A stretch of DNA of 64,000 nt. Source: Cyclobacteriaceae bacterium. GTDB lineage: Bacteria; Bacteroidota; Bacteroidia; Cytophagales; Cyclobacteriaceae. Both the position numbers and the translations under genes were made by a program. The notes beneath the pieces were generated by a model. It worked only from the letters and a program-made list of their open reading frames with translations. It was not told the DNA's origin and did no database searches. How positions within the stretch are numbered: position 1 is the stretch's first letter; every line of letters starts with the position of its first letter. Positions 43,183-52,816 of this stretch are shown in pieces. The stretch spans positions 1,860,001-1,924,000 of the forward strand of contig JABFRS010000001.1 of NCBI GenBank assembly GCA_013141055.1, written 5' to 3'.

Positions 43183-44961
43183 ATGAGAACGCAAATCATT
43201 CTCTCGACAACTCTAATCACTTTGTTGACTACGACCGCATTCGTTTCACTGTCTGCCCAAACAATTTCCATTGACAAAGGTCAACTTGAAAAAAAACTAG
43301 ATTCGCTATTCAATGCATTCAACAACACGGCGTCACCCGGTTATGCTATCACGGTTATTCAAAACCAGAAAGTAATAACAAAGAAAGAATATGGTCGGGC
43401 AAGTTTGGAGCACAACGTTCCATTTAATCATAACACGATTGTAACTATACCGTATTCGGAAGGAAGAGAATTTATTTCTCTGGCCGCGGCGTTGCTGGAT
43501 CAGGATGGGAAACTTAGTTTGGATGACAAGGTCCGAAAATACTTTCCAAAACTTCCGTTGTGGGCAGAGTCAGTTACTCTACAGGATTTACTCAACCACA
43601 GCAGCGGATTTTGCGATGAATGGGCCACCCTGGTACTCACACAAGCCAGCATGAACAACCGACTGGATGAGTCACAGTTCTTAAATTTTCTATACAATCA
43701 ACCTGATCCACAGGTTGAGCCTGGCAAAGGATACATGTATAGTAATTCTGATTTTGGATTGCTCAGGTTGATTCTAGAAAAAGCCTCCAATGAAAAATTA
43801 CCTTACTACATGGAGCGAAGAATTTTTAAACCATTGCACATGCTATCCACTTCTTTGCGAATAAATAAAGAGACGGTAATTGAAAATCACGCCTTTTCTT
43901 ATTTTTCTGATTCACCTGGCGTTTATAAAGTATGGCTTCGCGATAAAACTTCACCTGGTGGTAATTATTTCATACTTACTTCCGCCAATGATCAGGAAAG
44001 ATGGGCTGGCGCTTTTGCCGACAAAAACTCTTTTGTCACCAAGGGCTTTGAACGCTTGAGGCAAAACGCCAGGCCGATACCAGTACTGAAAGAAAAATAT
44101 TACACCTACGGTCATAAAATAAAAAAGATAGGTGCGTATGAAACAACAATACATATGGGGGTAAGCGGCTACTCCTATCTTTCCAGAATCCCTTCTGTCG
44201 GACTTGCCATTATCTGCACCACAAACAACCATGAACCTTATAGCGAAAAGTTGGATGAGCTGGCTATTTACCTTTTGCAAATTGACAACAACTCAAAAAA
44301 ACAGTTGCAAAAATTTTCCTCAACGCCCAAGCCAATAAAGGGAGAAGAGTTGCAAAAATATGCAGGCCGTTATCTATCATTCGGCGAGAATTTTCAAAGC
44401 ACAGTGCAAAGCAGAACCTATTATACTATGAAAGTGATAGGTGATTCCTTGTATTGGCAATACTCCTCCACAGAAATACTACCATTACAACACATTGGAA
44501 ATGGAGTTTTTAAAGATCCCGACTTTGCCGTCTGGCTTCGTTTTTTTCGAACACATCCTGATTCATTGATGCAGGTAGAAGCGCATAAGCAATTTGGTAA
44601 GCCTGAGATCTTTAATTGGGTAAAAGACACTAACGTAGAGCCTTTTTATCCAAGGGAATATCTTCAAAAGCTTACTGGGAAATATTATAGCAAACATCTT
44701 GATTTTTACCTCAGTATCGTCTTAAATGATGACGGCAAACTTGTAGTAAAACGCCCAACCATCGCAGATAAATTTTTACAATCGCACTCTGCTGATGAGT
44801 TTATTCTTCTTACAGACTTTCAGGAAACGGACTATGAGGTCAATTTTTGGATACATTTCTATTTTAATCAGGCTGGTATACCAACCCATTTCGATGTACG
44901 CCACGGCAGGCTTATGCATCATCGGTTTGATAGGATCAATCAGCATTCAGACGAGAAATGA
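43183..44961 (+). CDS. Serine hydrolase family protein lacking the catalytic Lys
   Basis: A protein of 592 residues: a signal peptide (MRTQIILSTTLITLLTTTAF...), then a class C beta-lactamase/DD-peptidase-like domain with TLQDLLNHSSGFCDEW and GYMYSNSDFGLLRLILE (the YxN motif), and a long C-terminal domain with two blocks (EELQKYAGRYLSFGENF; EYLQKLTGKYYSKHLDF). At the place of the usual S-x-x-K, the sequence reads IPYSEGREF (Ser92-Glu-Gly-Arg95), so Lys is replaced by Arg. Either the enzyme has changed its chemistry or it is a pseudoenzyme. No partner is adjacent. Confidence 0.75.
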   Translation: MRTQIILSTTLITLLTTTAFVSLSAQTISIDKGQLEKKLDSLFNAFNNTASPGYAITVIQNQKVITKKEYGRASLEHNVPFNHNTIVTIPYSEGREFISLAAALLDQDGKLSLDDKVRKYFPKLPLWAESVTLQDLLNHSSGFCDEWATLVLTQASMNNRLDESQFLNFLYNQPDPQVEPGKGYMYSNSDFGLLRLILEKASNEKLPYYMERRIFKPLHMLSTSLRINKETVIENHAFSYFSDSPGVYKVWLRDKTSPGGNYFILTSANDQERWAGAFADKNSFVTKGFERLRQNARPIPVLKEKYYTYGHKIKKIGAYETTIHMGVSGYSYLSRIPSVGLAIICTTNNHEPYSEKLDELAIYLLQIDNNSKKQLQKFSSTPKPIKGEELQKYAGRYLSFGENFQSTVQSRTYYTMKVIGDSLYWQYSSTEILPLQHIGNGVFKDPDFAVWLRFFRTHPDSLMQVEAHKQFGKPEIFNWVKDTNVEPFYPREYLQKLTGKYYSKHLDFYLSIVLNDDGKLVVKRPTIADKFLQSHSADEFILLTDFQETDYEVNFWIHFYFNQAGIPTHFDVRHGRLMHHRFDRINQHSDEK

Positions 44962-45046
44962 GTAAAATTGCAAGGAAAATTTACCTAATTGTCAGATTTC
45001 CTTAATTTTTGTCCTTCTTTTTTGGAAACTAAAATCTTCTTCCTTA

Positions 45047-45540
45047 TTGATCAAGTCAATACCGGATGTTGATCATCTCCATCACCCGGTTATCGCCAAG
45101 GCCGGCTTTGCCGGACAGCTGGAAATGGATCAGCTCGTGCTGGACCTGCTGCAGGAAGTGATAAACATAATTTCGAATGATACACTGGAAGACGATCTGA
45201 ATAAATCACTCATGCAGAATCACCTATTGAAAGGGCCAAACAGTTTATTCATGAAAATTTCATTTATGATATTTTTCTTTATGACATTTCAGAATACAGC
45301 TGCGTGAGCCCCTTTCATTTTAGCGGGCCTTTAAGAAATTCACGTCGTTTAGTCCGCATAAGTATTTACAAAAAGTATGACTCAAAGCATGGAGATTTAT
45401 TATTAAAGGCCGGCTCGGCATCGATAGCAGAAATCTCCTACTAGTCAGGTTTTAATTCCACTGAGTATTTTGCGCCCGCTTTCAAACAAAAATACAGTAT
45501 CAATCCAACTGAATACAGATCAAGGATCCCTCGACGCTAA
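45047..45540 (+). pseudogene. Decayed AraC family regulator
   Basis: An 86-codon frame (HLHHPVIAKAGFAGQLEMDQ and following) is the remains of the N-terminal ligand part. After a frame change near 45240 the other frame reads AKQFIHENFIYDIFLYDISE, then YSCVSPFHFSGPL (first helix-turn-helix), and later SIAEISY, an in-frame TAG, SGFNSTEYFAPAFKQKYSIN (second helix-turn-helix) up to the TAA at 45540. The frameshift plus stop mean that the regulator is lost. No target is evident. Confidence 0.7.
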
Positions 45541-45714
45541 AGAGACTTTAATTCTCCGTAGCGTTCAGTGTTACCAAAAACCATTTGAAAAGGTGTTCGA
45601 CAAATAGCGAGAGCAGCGGATCGGCAAGTTCATCAACTGACCATCTTGATTACTTGTTTTGTGAAGCAAATTTTGACACTTTAACGGGAAGCTTTACGAA
45701 AATAAAAAGGTCTT

Positions 45715-46230
45715 TTACTGAAGTTTATAAGTGATTCCAATATTTCCACCCGATCCTGTTCCGCCTCCGATTTCAAGATTGACCGCCAGACGTTTTGTGA
45801 AAAAATAGCGCCCGCCAATCTGCGCGTCTACACCAAGTCCTGATCCCTCGCCGCTAAAACCAGAGCGACTCCCATTCAATGATACATCGGACCATAAATA
45901 GTATCCAATTGTCAGACCAGTATAGAGGTTCCATGGATCGGGCAGATTTAAAAGTTTGTTGAATTGATAGTTACCGTTGAAAGAAATAACCGTTAGAGAC
46001 TGGTTGTAATTATTTCCAAAATACTTTTCCGTGTTTTTGCGGTATGAAACTCTGGGTCCAATAGTAATGGTTTCATGAATTCCAAAATCAGCGCCGATAT
46101 ACACAGGCACTCCAAAAGAAGAAAAGCCGAATCCGCCATTGAGTTGGCTTGCGCCTTTCGGTAGAGTGCCCTGTGCGATGACCGTTAGAGAAAGTAAAAC
46201 ACAAAAAGTGACGAGGGTTGACTTCAACAT
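45715..46230 (-). CDS. Outer-membrane beta-barrel protein
   Basis: A protein of 171 residues: signal peptide (MLKSTLVTFCVLLSLTVIAQG) and a Gly- and aromatic-rich barrel (GFGFSSFGVPVYIGADFGIH, GLTIGYYLWSDVSL, VNLEIGGGTGSGGNIG). It resembles the small OmpW/porin-like outer-membrane proteins of Bacteroidetes; no exact family. It lies 54 nt after the DoxX gene on the minus strand and may be cotranscribed with it and with the lipoprotein-like gene further upstream. Confidence 0.65.
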   Translation of the reverse strand: MLKSTLVTFCVLLSLTVIAQGTLPKGASQLNGGFGFSSFGVPVYIGADFGIHETITIGPRVSYRKNTEKYFGNNYNQSLTVISFNGNYQFNKLLNLPDPWNLYTGLTIGYYLWSDVSLNGSRSGFSGEGSGLGVDAQIGGRYFFTKRLAVNLEIGGGTGSGGNIGITYKLQ

Positions 46231-46284
46231 AGATATGGTTGGACGATTGATAAAATATGAAACTTGTTAATTGGAAAGTGCCGG

Positions 46285-46689
46285 CTAGCGGATGATCTTC
46301 TGATGCACCCCCTTTGGAAACATAATATATAGAAGGACGGCAATCAGCACAAAATTGTATTCTACGCCGTTCCTTCCGCCCCCCACCACAAACCAGCCTT
46401 CTCTACCATGAACCAGAATAATGCCCATGATCAGAATCGAAATAGTGATAATGCATGCGAGTTTAATGTAACGGTTGCTAACAAGAAGAATAGCACATAT
46501 TATATGTGATATCTTGACCGCCCAAGCAATGGGAACACCGAGAGGCGAAAATCCGATCTGATTTAGAAATAGATTCCCGAATGCATTAACACCACCATCG
46601 ATCATTCCCGGAATGCCGTGGCTCAGAAGAACGATGGCAATCGTGATGCGCAGTAATAGAGTAGCTTGAGCGTCACTTGTTGAGTTCAT
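46285..46689 (-). CDS. DoxX family membrane protein
   Basis: A protein of 134 residues with four hydrophobic helices, starting with the DoxX element RITIAIVLLSHGIPGMIDGG and continuing LVSNRYIKLACIITISI. DoxX proteins are small inner-membrane proteins, sometimes linked to thiol or oxidant stress. The specific role is unknown. It lies between a lipoprotein-like gene (33 nt upstream) and an outer-membrane barrel gene. Confidence 0.8.
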   Translation of the reverse strand: MNSTSDAQATLLLRITIAIVLLSHGIPGMIDGGVNAFGNLFLNQIGFSPLGVPIAWAVKISHIICAILLVSNRYIKLACIITISILIMGIILVHGREGWFVVGGGRNGVEYNFVLIAVLLYIMFPKGVHQKIIR

Positions 46690-46722
46690 GTCAAATGTTT
46701 TACCGTTTGATTAATGATAGGT

Positions 46723-47130
46723 CTAAGGGAACACATATGCCAACGATGGCAATAGAAGGACTTGATTTGAGTCGACCGTCGCGCTACCGGTTTTTACAAC
46801 TTTGTTATCTGAATAAATGTTGATACTCACGGTTTGACCGGGAACATTGCTAAGACTAACGTCTCCGTTGCCACCGAACCCAATTCCGCCAACCGAGTTT
46901 TCATACGCCACTTCCATCGTCCACGGCAAGCGGATGTCTGAAAATGCCTGCGTGCCACCATTGGCCAACGTGTAGACGACCGTCATTTTTCCGGTGTACG
47001 TTCCTTTTAGCTCGTACCTGATATTTCGGGATTTATTCGGAGTTACTTCGTTATCGTTCTTGCAGGAAGCCATGCAAAAACCAAGAACTATCGTGAGGAA
47101 GGTGACAGAAAACATCAAAGATCGTATCAT
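46723..47130 (-). CDS. Lipoprotein, unknown
   Basis: A protein of 135 residues with a lipoprotein signal: MIRSLMFSVTFLTIVLGFCMASCKND has a lipobox-like MASC, so the mature protein would start at Cys23. The mature part is beta-rich (GTYTGKMTVVYTLANGG, IGFGGNGDVSLSNVPG), like small immunoglobulin-like lipoproteins. Function unknown. First gene of the minus-strand run that includes DoxX and the barrel protein. Confidence 0.65.
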   Translation of the reverse strand: MIRSLMFSVTFLTIVLGFCMASCKNDNEVTPNKSRNIRYELKGTYTGKMTVVYTLANGGTQAFSDIRLPWTMEVAYENSVGGIGFGGNGDVSLSNVPGQTVSINIYSDNKVVKTGSATVDSNQVLLLPSLAYVFP

Positions 47131-47329
47131 AAGATATATTTATTAAGTATCAGTAAACTTTAAGGGAAAGCTTTGCAAAACTAGATGGAGGCGCGTTTCC
47201 CTTCAATCGCATCCGATCAGTAATTTCTTCTACTGGTTTCCGGGTATTTTTTTTCACAACCCGAAAGTTCCCCGAATTGATGTGCTACTTTCGCGATTTA
47301 TTCCAATGATTGCACAGGACTGCCGGAAA

Positions 47330-49345
47330 ATGAGATTCGTATTCATCGCCGTTTCATTTCTATTGGCCCAGGTCCACGGTCATTGCCAGATTTTGTATTC
47401 AAAGGGAGATCCAGATCTGGTTTACATCGAACAGCTTGAACGAGAAATAAGTGAAACGACTTGGGACAGTATTAAAGCCTATAATTCTTTTAAACTTTCG
47501 GTTCGCTTCATGTTGCTGAACGACACCATAAAGGCAAAGAAATACTTTTCAAATGCGATGGATCTCAGTGATCGTAATCCTTTCATGAAGGCAGTCTCTT
47601 ATTACTATAAGGCCCGTTCGATGTTTGTCAATGATGACCGCGCGGCAATCAATCGCAATCTGATGATCTGTGATTCTTTGCTTGCAGTTTTTGAACATAC
47701 GGAAGCCTATAAGGTTCGATCAAATGTCTGGCAGAATTATGCTCACCTTCAGCAACTAATTGGCAACGATAGCATCGCCATGAATGCTCTTCTGAGCAAG
47801 GCATTACCCTTTGCAAAAAAATCTGGCGATCTGCTCGTACTGGGAAGGGTAAACAGGGACATCGCTACGTTTCTCATGAATGCCGATCAACGGAAAAAAG
47901 CGCAAGTGTACCTGAACAATACAGCTATCTTGATCGAAAATTCAGAAGAGGACCGGGGTGGAATCGCTACAGAGCTAGTGCTGACCTATATTATGATGGC
48001 TGAGAACTATGTGAATCTCAACATGTACGATTCCGCGAAGCTTCAACTTGATAAGGCCAAACCTATGTTAAATGAAAAGACGGGCGCCGTTACCATTCAT
48101 ATGGACTACCGGTATGCAGAAGGAATTTACTATGATAAAATCAAGCAATTTGCAAAGGCTTTAGAGAGTTTTAAGAAAGGCCTTGATTTTCCGGGAGCAA
48201 GACAGTCGCCATATTTTCAGAACCGGTTGAAATATGCAAAATATAAGACACTGTCAAATATGAAGGATTATAAAACCGCCGTAAGCGTGCTTCTGGATCT
48301 GGACAGTGCCTCTCTATTTGATAAAGACCGCAAACTTTTTTGCCAGGAGCTGTACAAAACATACTTTAAAATGGGTAATATCCGGGAAGCGTATCGGTGG
48401 TCGATGCGATACATTGAAGTAAGCGACAGTCTGTACGAAAAAAAGTACCAGAATGATGTCGTTGAGATGGAGGCAAAATTTCAGAACTCAGAAAATCAGA
48501 ATAGGATTTTTTTGCTGCAAGTCGAAAAGGACAAAGCTGTCCTTACCTCAGCAAATGATCGCCTTCTCGTGTGGGCATTGGCTGGGGTCAGCTTATCGCT
48601 TGCCATTGGTTTCATATTTGGGTTTCAATATTTCACAAACAGCAAAAAACTTTCACGCGAGCGTGAGTTAAATTATCAGCAGCAATTAAAGGAAGTGGAA
48701 CAACAGCGAAAGATGCAGTTCACACAAGCCTTGCTGGAAGGAGAGGAAAAAGAAAGGAAACGCCTGGCAGGTGACCTGCACGATGGGTTAGGCGGTATGC
48801 TGGCGGGAGTCAAAATTAATCTTTCGCGCCTTGCCAACAGCGCAGAGCCAACAGCGATGAACATTGATCTTAATAAAGTGATCTATCAACTTGATAATTC
48901 TGTGAATGAGTTGCGACGCATTGCCCGCAACATGATGCCTCAATCGTTGATAAGCCTTGGGCTTGAATCTGCTTTGAGTGACATGTGTATCTCATTGAGT
49001 AGCGAAATGACCCTGGTAGAATTTGAATCTTTCGAGATCGCCCCTTCCCTTTCAAAGGAAACACAAGTGACAATATACCGCATTGTACAAGAATTGCTCA
49101 CCAACGCCGTTCGTCATGCAGGTGCATCGGAAATCATGCTTCAATGCAGCCAAAACGAAAGCGCATTCTTTATAACGATTGAAGATAATGGAAGAGGATT
49201 TGATACTGAGGCAGTAAATCATACTAAAGGTATGGGTCTTCAAAACGTCCAAACCAGAATTGACTACCTGAACGGAAAGATGGTGATCAATTCAACACCG
49301 GGGAATGGAACTACCATAAACATTGAACTTCATGTCGGGGCGTGA
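47330..49345 (+). CDS. TPR-containing sensor histidine kinase (NarL/HisKA_3 type)
   Basis: About 671 residues. A signal peptide (MRFVFIAVSFLLAQVHGHC) is followed by a periplasmic helical region of TPR-like repeats (residues about 40-370), one membrane helix (WALAGVSLSLAIGFIFGFQY), a coil, then HisKA_3 with the phospho-accepting His in RKRLAGDLHDGLGGMLAG, and the ATPase domain (LTNAVRHAG as N box, EDNGRGF as G1, GMGLQNVQTRIDYLNG as G2). The start could also be the ATG at 47306 or GTG at 47282. Its stop overlaps the response regulator gene by 14 nt, so the pair forms a two-component system. Signal unknown. Confidence 0.88.
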   Translation: MRFVFIAVSFLLAQVHGHCQILYSKGDPDLVYIEQLEREISETTWDSIKAYNSFKLSVRFMLLNDTIKAKKYFSNAMDLSDRNPFMKAVSYYYKARSMFVNDDRAAINRNLMICDSLLAVFEHTEAYKVRSNVWQNYAHLQQLIGNDSIAMNALLSKALPFAKKSGDLLVLGRVNRDIATFLMNADQRKKAQVYLNNTAILIENSEEDRGGIATELVLTYIMMAENYVNLNMYDSAKLQLDKAKPMLNEKTGAVTIHMDYRYAEGIYYDKIKQFAKALESFKKGLDFPGARQSPYFQNRLKYAKYKTLSNMKDYKTAVSVLLDLDSASLFDKDRKLFCQELYKTYFKMGNIREAYRWSMRYIEVSDSLYEKKYQNDVVEMEAKFQNSENQNRIFLLQVEKDKAVLTSANDRLLVWALAGVSLSLAIGFIFGFQYFTNSKKLSRERELNYQQQLKEVEQQRKMQFTQALLEGEEKERKRLAGDLHDGLGGMLAGVKINLSRLANSAEPTAMNIDLNKVIYQLDNSVNELRRIARNMMPQSLISLGLESALSDMCISLSSEMTLVEFESFEIAPSLSKETQVTIYRIVQELLTNAVRHAGASEIMLQCSQNESAFFITIEDNGRGFDTEAVNHTKGMGLQNVQTRIDYLNGKMVINSTPGNGTTINIELHVGA

Positions 49346-49979
49346 TAAAGCAATCATCATTGCTATTGTGGAAGATCACCCGATCGTGGCTGAGGGGCTA
49401 CAAAAAATTCTGGCAAGAGAATTTAGTGTTACGGAATTCCTGCAGTTCACGTCCGGACAGGAATTCATTCGCGTTTTAAAACAGCCGGGCCAATCGATCG
49501 ATCTGACGTTCCTGGATATTACTTTGCCTGAAGGCAGCGGTATTGAACTCTGCAGCGAAATCAAAAAGATTACTCCGGGAATGCCTGTACTAGCATTCAG
49601 CAACCATAATCAGCGGAGCATTATCATGCAAATGCTGCAGCAAGGAGCAAGCGGATATTTGTTAAAGAATGCTTCTGCCGAGGAACTTATTCAGTGCACG
49701 AGAGGCGCTTTGAAAGGAGAGCTGACTTTCAGTAAAGAGGTAAGGGATATTATTTCAATGCAATCAGGCTCTCAGTGGGCAACGGTACCGCGACTGACCC
49801 GGAGAGAGAAGGAAATCCTGCGGATGATTGCTGATGGAAAAACCAGTAACGAAATAGCAGCCGAACTTTTTGTAAGTCCCTTGACCATAGAAACTCATCG
49901 AAGGAATCTTATGCAGAAATTTCACTCAAAAAATGTGGCCGAACTGATTAAAATGGCGACCGAGGGTCAGTTTCTGTGA
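49332..49979 (+). CDS. LuxR family response regulator
   Basis: A protein of 215 residues: receiver domain (AIVEDHPIVAEG acidic pocket, LTFLDITLPEGSG with the phospho-Asp, LAFSNHNQ and GYLLKNASAEEL with the Lys) and a C-terminal LuxR HTH (LTRREKEILRMIADGKTSNE, IAAELFVSPLTIETHRRNLM). The ATG at 49332 overlaps the end of the kinase gene. It should be phosphorylated by that kinase and act on unlinked or nearby promoters. Confidence 0.92.
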   Translation: MSGRDKAIIIAIVEDHPIVAEGLQKILAREFSVTEFLQFTSGQEFIRVLKQPGQSIDLTFLDITLPEGSGIELCSEIKKITPGMPVLAFSNHNQRSIIMQMLQQGASGYLLKNASAEELIQCTRGALKGELTFSKEVRDIISMQSGSQWATVPRLTRREKEILRMIADGKTSNEIAAELFVSPLTIETHRRNLMQKFHSKNVAELIKMATEGQFL

Positions 49980-50074
49980 CATTATGCTGATTTCATTAAG
50001 ATCAACAAAATGGGAAAATAAATGGATAGAGAATAGAAAGAGTTTATTGATAGCTACATGTAAAAACTAAAACA

Positions 50075-50665
50075 ATGCAAGATTTATTATTTGACTTTAT
50101 ATCAAAATACGTTTCTCTGACAGACGAGGAGAGGAACGCGATCGTGTCGCTGGACATATTTCGCTCCGTAAAGAAAGGGACGATTTTACTCAACGAGGGA
50201 CAAATATCGAAGGACAGCTACTTTGTCCTAAAAGGATGCCTACGGAAATATTACATCATCGATGAAGAAGAAAAAACCACAGCTTTCTTTACAGAAATGG
50301 ATGCCTTGACACCTCATTGTGTAACAAGCAGCACTCCATCCGAATATTATATAGGCTGCATAGAAGATACTATACTCCTTATCTCCGATTCCGATATGGA
50401 AGCAGAGATAAACGGTAAATTTCCAAAGTTTGAAACTATGTGCAAAATGTTAGCCGAAGAGCTTTTAGCTAAGCAACAGCTAGACTTTGACGAGTTTAAG
50501 ACTTCTTCACCCGAACAACGTTATTTGAATTTATCTCAGTCCCGACCAGACCTTGTTCAGCGTGTGCCACAGCACCAGTTAGCGAGCTACTTAGGTATCA
50601 AACCTCAATCATTAAGTAGGTTAAGAGCAAGAATTCTTGAAAAAGAGCTAAAACGTGTTTCTTAA
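50075..50665 (+). CDS. Crp/Fnr family transcriptional regulator
   Basis: A protein of 196 residues, the same size and layout as the regulator at 1.4 kb: a cyclic-nucleotide-binding-like barrel (KGTILLNEGQISKDSYFVLK, GCLRKYYIIDEEEKTTAFF) and a short C-terminal helix-turn-helix (VPQHQLASYLGIKPQSLSRL). The ligand is unknown. Its last codons overlap a 57-bp segment that is repeated at 52010-52066. Followed by a serine hydrolase gene. Confidence 0.9.
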   Translation: MQDLLFDFISKYVSLTDEERNAIVSLDIFRSVKKGTILLNEGQISKDSYFVLKGCLRKYYIIDEEEKTTAFFTEMDALTPHCVTSSTPSEYYIGCIEDTILLISDSDMEAEINGKFPKFETMCKMLAEELLAKQQLDFDEFKTSSPEQRYLNLSQSRPDLVQRVPQHQLASYLGIKPQSLSRLRARILEKELKRVS

Positions 50666-50711
50666 TTTAAGTGAATGAGTTATTGTAGTTAGCCAATCTA
50701 CTTTTCCAGTA
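50655..50711 (+). repeat. 57-bp repeat, copy A
   Basis: This 57-bp segment is 91% identical (5 mismatches) to 52010-52066. It begins in the last codons of the Crp gene and includes TACTTTTC, a weak -7 box. It points to a duplication of promoter-bearing DNA in this region. Confidence 0.6.
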
Positions 50712-50860
50712 CATCAATAATTAAGAGTTGGGTACTCCATTGGGCGCTCAATAACAGATGCGGCTGATGCTGGAGGAACGTCCACCTTCTTTGCACTGAT
50801 AATACCTTTTAATATCAACCCGCCTGAATTTGTGATAACGAGGCCGATAAATACTAAGAA

Positions 50861-51940
50861 ATGAAAAAATTAACGACAATAATATTTCTATTCCTTGTGA
50901 CAATAAGCTTTGGGCAAAAGACTCGTCAATTTGCTGACTCAATCCATAGTGTTTACAATATTCCGGAAATAAGCTACGCAGCAATCGATTCCAAGTCAAT
51001 CTTAGAAATTGCTGCACTGGGAAAGCATTCCATTGACCTGCCAGACGCGGCAACATTAAATGACAGGTTTCACATTGGTTCAAATACTAAAGCAATGACG
51101 GCATTTATCATCGCCAAATATGTAGAAATTGGAAAATTAAAATGGACAACAAAATTCTTTGACTTATTTCCTGCTTGGAAAGAAAAAAGTAGGACTGATT
51201 ATGAAAATATTACTTTACAAGATTTGCTCGCACACAAATCAGGGGTACAGCCATTTCAAGGAGAAGGCGATCCAAAAGTACCTGACTTTAAAGGAACAAA
51301 TCAGGAGAAGAGAAACCAATTTGGACAGTTAGTATTGACATTAGAACCTGTAAAACTTGACGAACAGAGCCTCTTCATTTATTCAAATGCAGGATATACG
51401 TTGGCTACATTAATGTTAGAAAAGGCATCTGGTAAAAGTTGGGAACAATTGGTTGAAAAGGTATTCAACAAAGATTTAAAGTTAAATGTAAAATTCTCAT
51501 GGCCCGAAAATCAAAAACAAGAAGATACATGGGGGCACAACTCAGAGAATGATAAACTTATTCCCGTTCCATCAACAGTTGATTATCATTTGGACTTCAC
51601 GGAACCAGCAGGTGATATAAATATAAAGTTGAAGGACTACATCAAATTTATTCAATTGAATTTACGAGGTCTTAGTGGGGAAAATAACTATCTGAAAGCC
51701 TCCACCTATCAATTCATACACAAGGGAATTGAAAACTATTCGATGGGTTGGTTTAATATATTCGAAAATGGAAAGGAACTTTCAGTGCATGCGGGAACAG
51801 CAGGAACATATTATACCATAGTGCATATAGACAGATTGAAAGGCAACGCTTATATAATTTTTACAAACTCCTTTAACACGGCTACCCAGCAAGGAGTAAA
51901 GCAATTGATGAAAAAACTTAAGGAAAATTATGGTAGCTAA
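50861..51940 (+). CDS. Serine hydrolase, beta-lactamase/DD-peptidase family
   Basis: A protein of 359 residues: signal peptide (MKKLTTIIFLFLVTISFGQK), S-x-x-K as SNTK in FHIGSNTKAMTAFIIAKYVE, YxN as YSNAGYTLATLMLEKASG, and HxG as VHAGTAGTYYTIVHI. All three active-site motifs of class C-like serine hydrolases are intact, in contrast to the paralogue at 43.2 kb. It probably acts in the periplasm on peptides, esters or amides; substrate unknown. Its upstream region contains copy A of the 57-bp repeat. Confidence 0.88.
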   Translation: MKKLTTIIFLFLVTISFGQKTRQFADSIHSVYNIPEISYAAIDSKSILEIAALGKHSIDLPDAATLNDRFHIGSNTKAMTAFIIAKYVEIGKLKWTTKFFDLFPAWKEKSRTDYENITLQDLLAHKSGVQPFQGEGDPKVPDFKGTNQEKRNQFGQLVLTLEPVKLDEQSLFIYSNAGYTLATLMLEKASGKSWEQLVEKVFNKDLKLNVKFSWPENQKQEDTWGHNSENDKLIPVPSTVDYHLDFTEPAGDINIKLKDYIKFIQLNLRGLSGENNYLKASTYQFIHKGIENYSMGWFNIFENGKELSVHAGTAGTYYTIVHIDRLKGNAYIIFTNSFNTATQQGVKQLMKKLKENYGS

Positions 51941-52009
51941 TAATGGCCTTCTCGTTGCGTTAGTTAACAGCATTTAGTAGCAAGAGAGGAAATGGCCTGA
52001 GCGGAAAAG

Positions 52010-52066
52010 GTGTTTCTTAACTTAAGTGAACGAGTTATTGTAGTTCGCTAATCTACTTTTGCAGTA
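52010..52066 (+). promoter_or_regulatory. 57-bp repeat, copy B, with -7 box
   Basis: 91% identical to 50655-50711. Here TACTTTTG (52054-52061) is an exact TAnnTTTG -7 box, 25 nt before the barrel gene ATG. The segment GCAGTATCGTTT is shared with the region before the third gene at 53305, so the same promoter seems to be carried along with each gene copy. Confidence 0.55.
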
Positions 52067-52085
52067 TCGTTTGAAATGAAAAGAA

Positions 52086-52712
52086 ATGCAAAAGAAAATT
52101 CTATTGATTGGTTTTGTCTTACTGATAATAAGTGCGATAAAACTCCAGGCTCAACATGCTAAAAGAGACAGCACTTACAAGCGTTGGTTTGTTGGGAGTA
52201 CGCTGTTGATGTTAGGAAATTTCGTTCCTAACGACCCCAATGCACCCGATTTTATACAAATAAATGTAGGCTATAGAATAACACCTAAAAATGTTGTTTT
52301 CTTAGAACTTAAAAGATCCAAGTTTACTTGGCCGTTAGGTATCCCTTGGGGGCCATCATTTGATGCACCGGGAGAAAACTATCCGGGATATGTGTGCCAA
52401 AATGTAATTGGATTAGCATACAATCGTTTTTGGTGGAAAGGGTTATATACAGGTGTCCATGCAATGAATGCTTTTCAAAAATATATGGATGAGAACAACG
52501 AGAAGATTACCGATGGATATACATTGTTCATGACCTACCGTCTGGGCTACCAGCTTAAATTTTTTAAAAACCGTTTCTTTTTTGAACCATCAATTGGCTT
52601 AACGCATTGGCCTGTAAAAACGAATACACCAGAATCTTTTAAGCTAAAGGAAAACAAATGGCCCAGCTACTTTGGATTTGAACCCGGGCTTCACTTTGGA
52701 TTCAACTTTTAG
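52086..52712 (+). CDS. Outer-membrane protein, tandem paralogue 1
   Basis: A protein of 208 residues: signal peptide (MQKKILLIGFVLLIISAIKL) and a barrel-like mature part. It shares with the protein at 53305 the pieces DSTYKRWFVGST, a LGNF turn, PGY, the WKGL and FFKNRFFF/LFKDRFFI elements and the terminal EPGLHFGFNF/YNF. The final Phe fits an outer-membrane barrel. No named family. It lies between the hydrolase and a lipoprotein gene; the two paralogues arose by duplication with their promoter. Confidence 0.65.
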   Translation: MQKKILLIGFVLLIISAIKLQAQHAKRDSTYKRWFVGSTLLMLGNFVPNDPNAPDFIQINVGYRITPKNVVFLELKRSKFTWPLGIPWGPSFDAPGENYPGYVCQNVIGLAYNRFWWKGLYTGVHAMNAFQKYMDENNEKITDGYTLFMTYRLGYQLKFFKNRFFFEPSIGLTHWPVKTNTPESFKLKENKWPSYFGFEPGLHFGFNF

Positions 52713-52816
52713 CATTCCTATTGGAGTAATTGCCAGACCCGTTTGACCAGATAAGCAAGCTTGCATTCAGGAGCTAAGTTTTAATATATTCTATAAAATA
52801 AGTAACCAACTACTAA

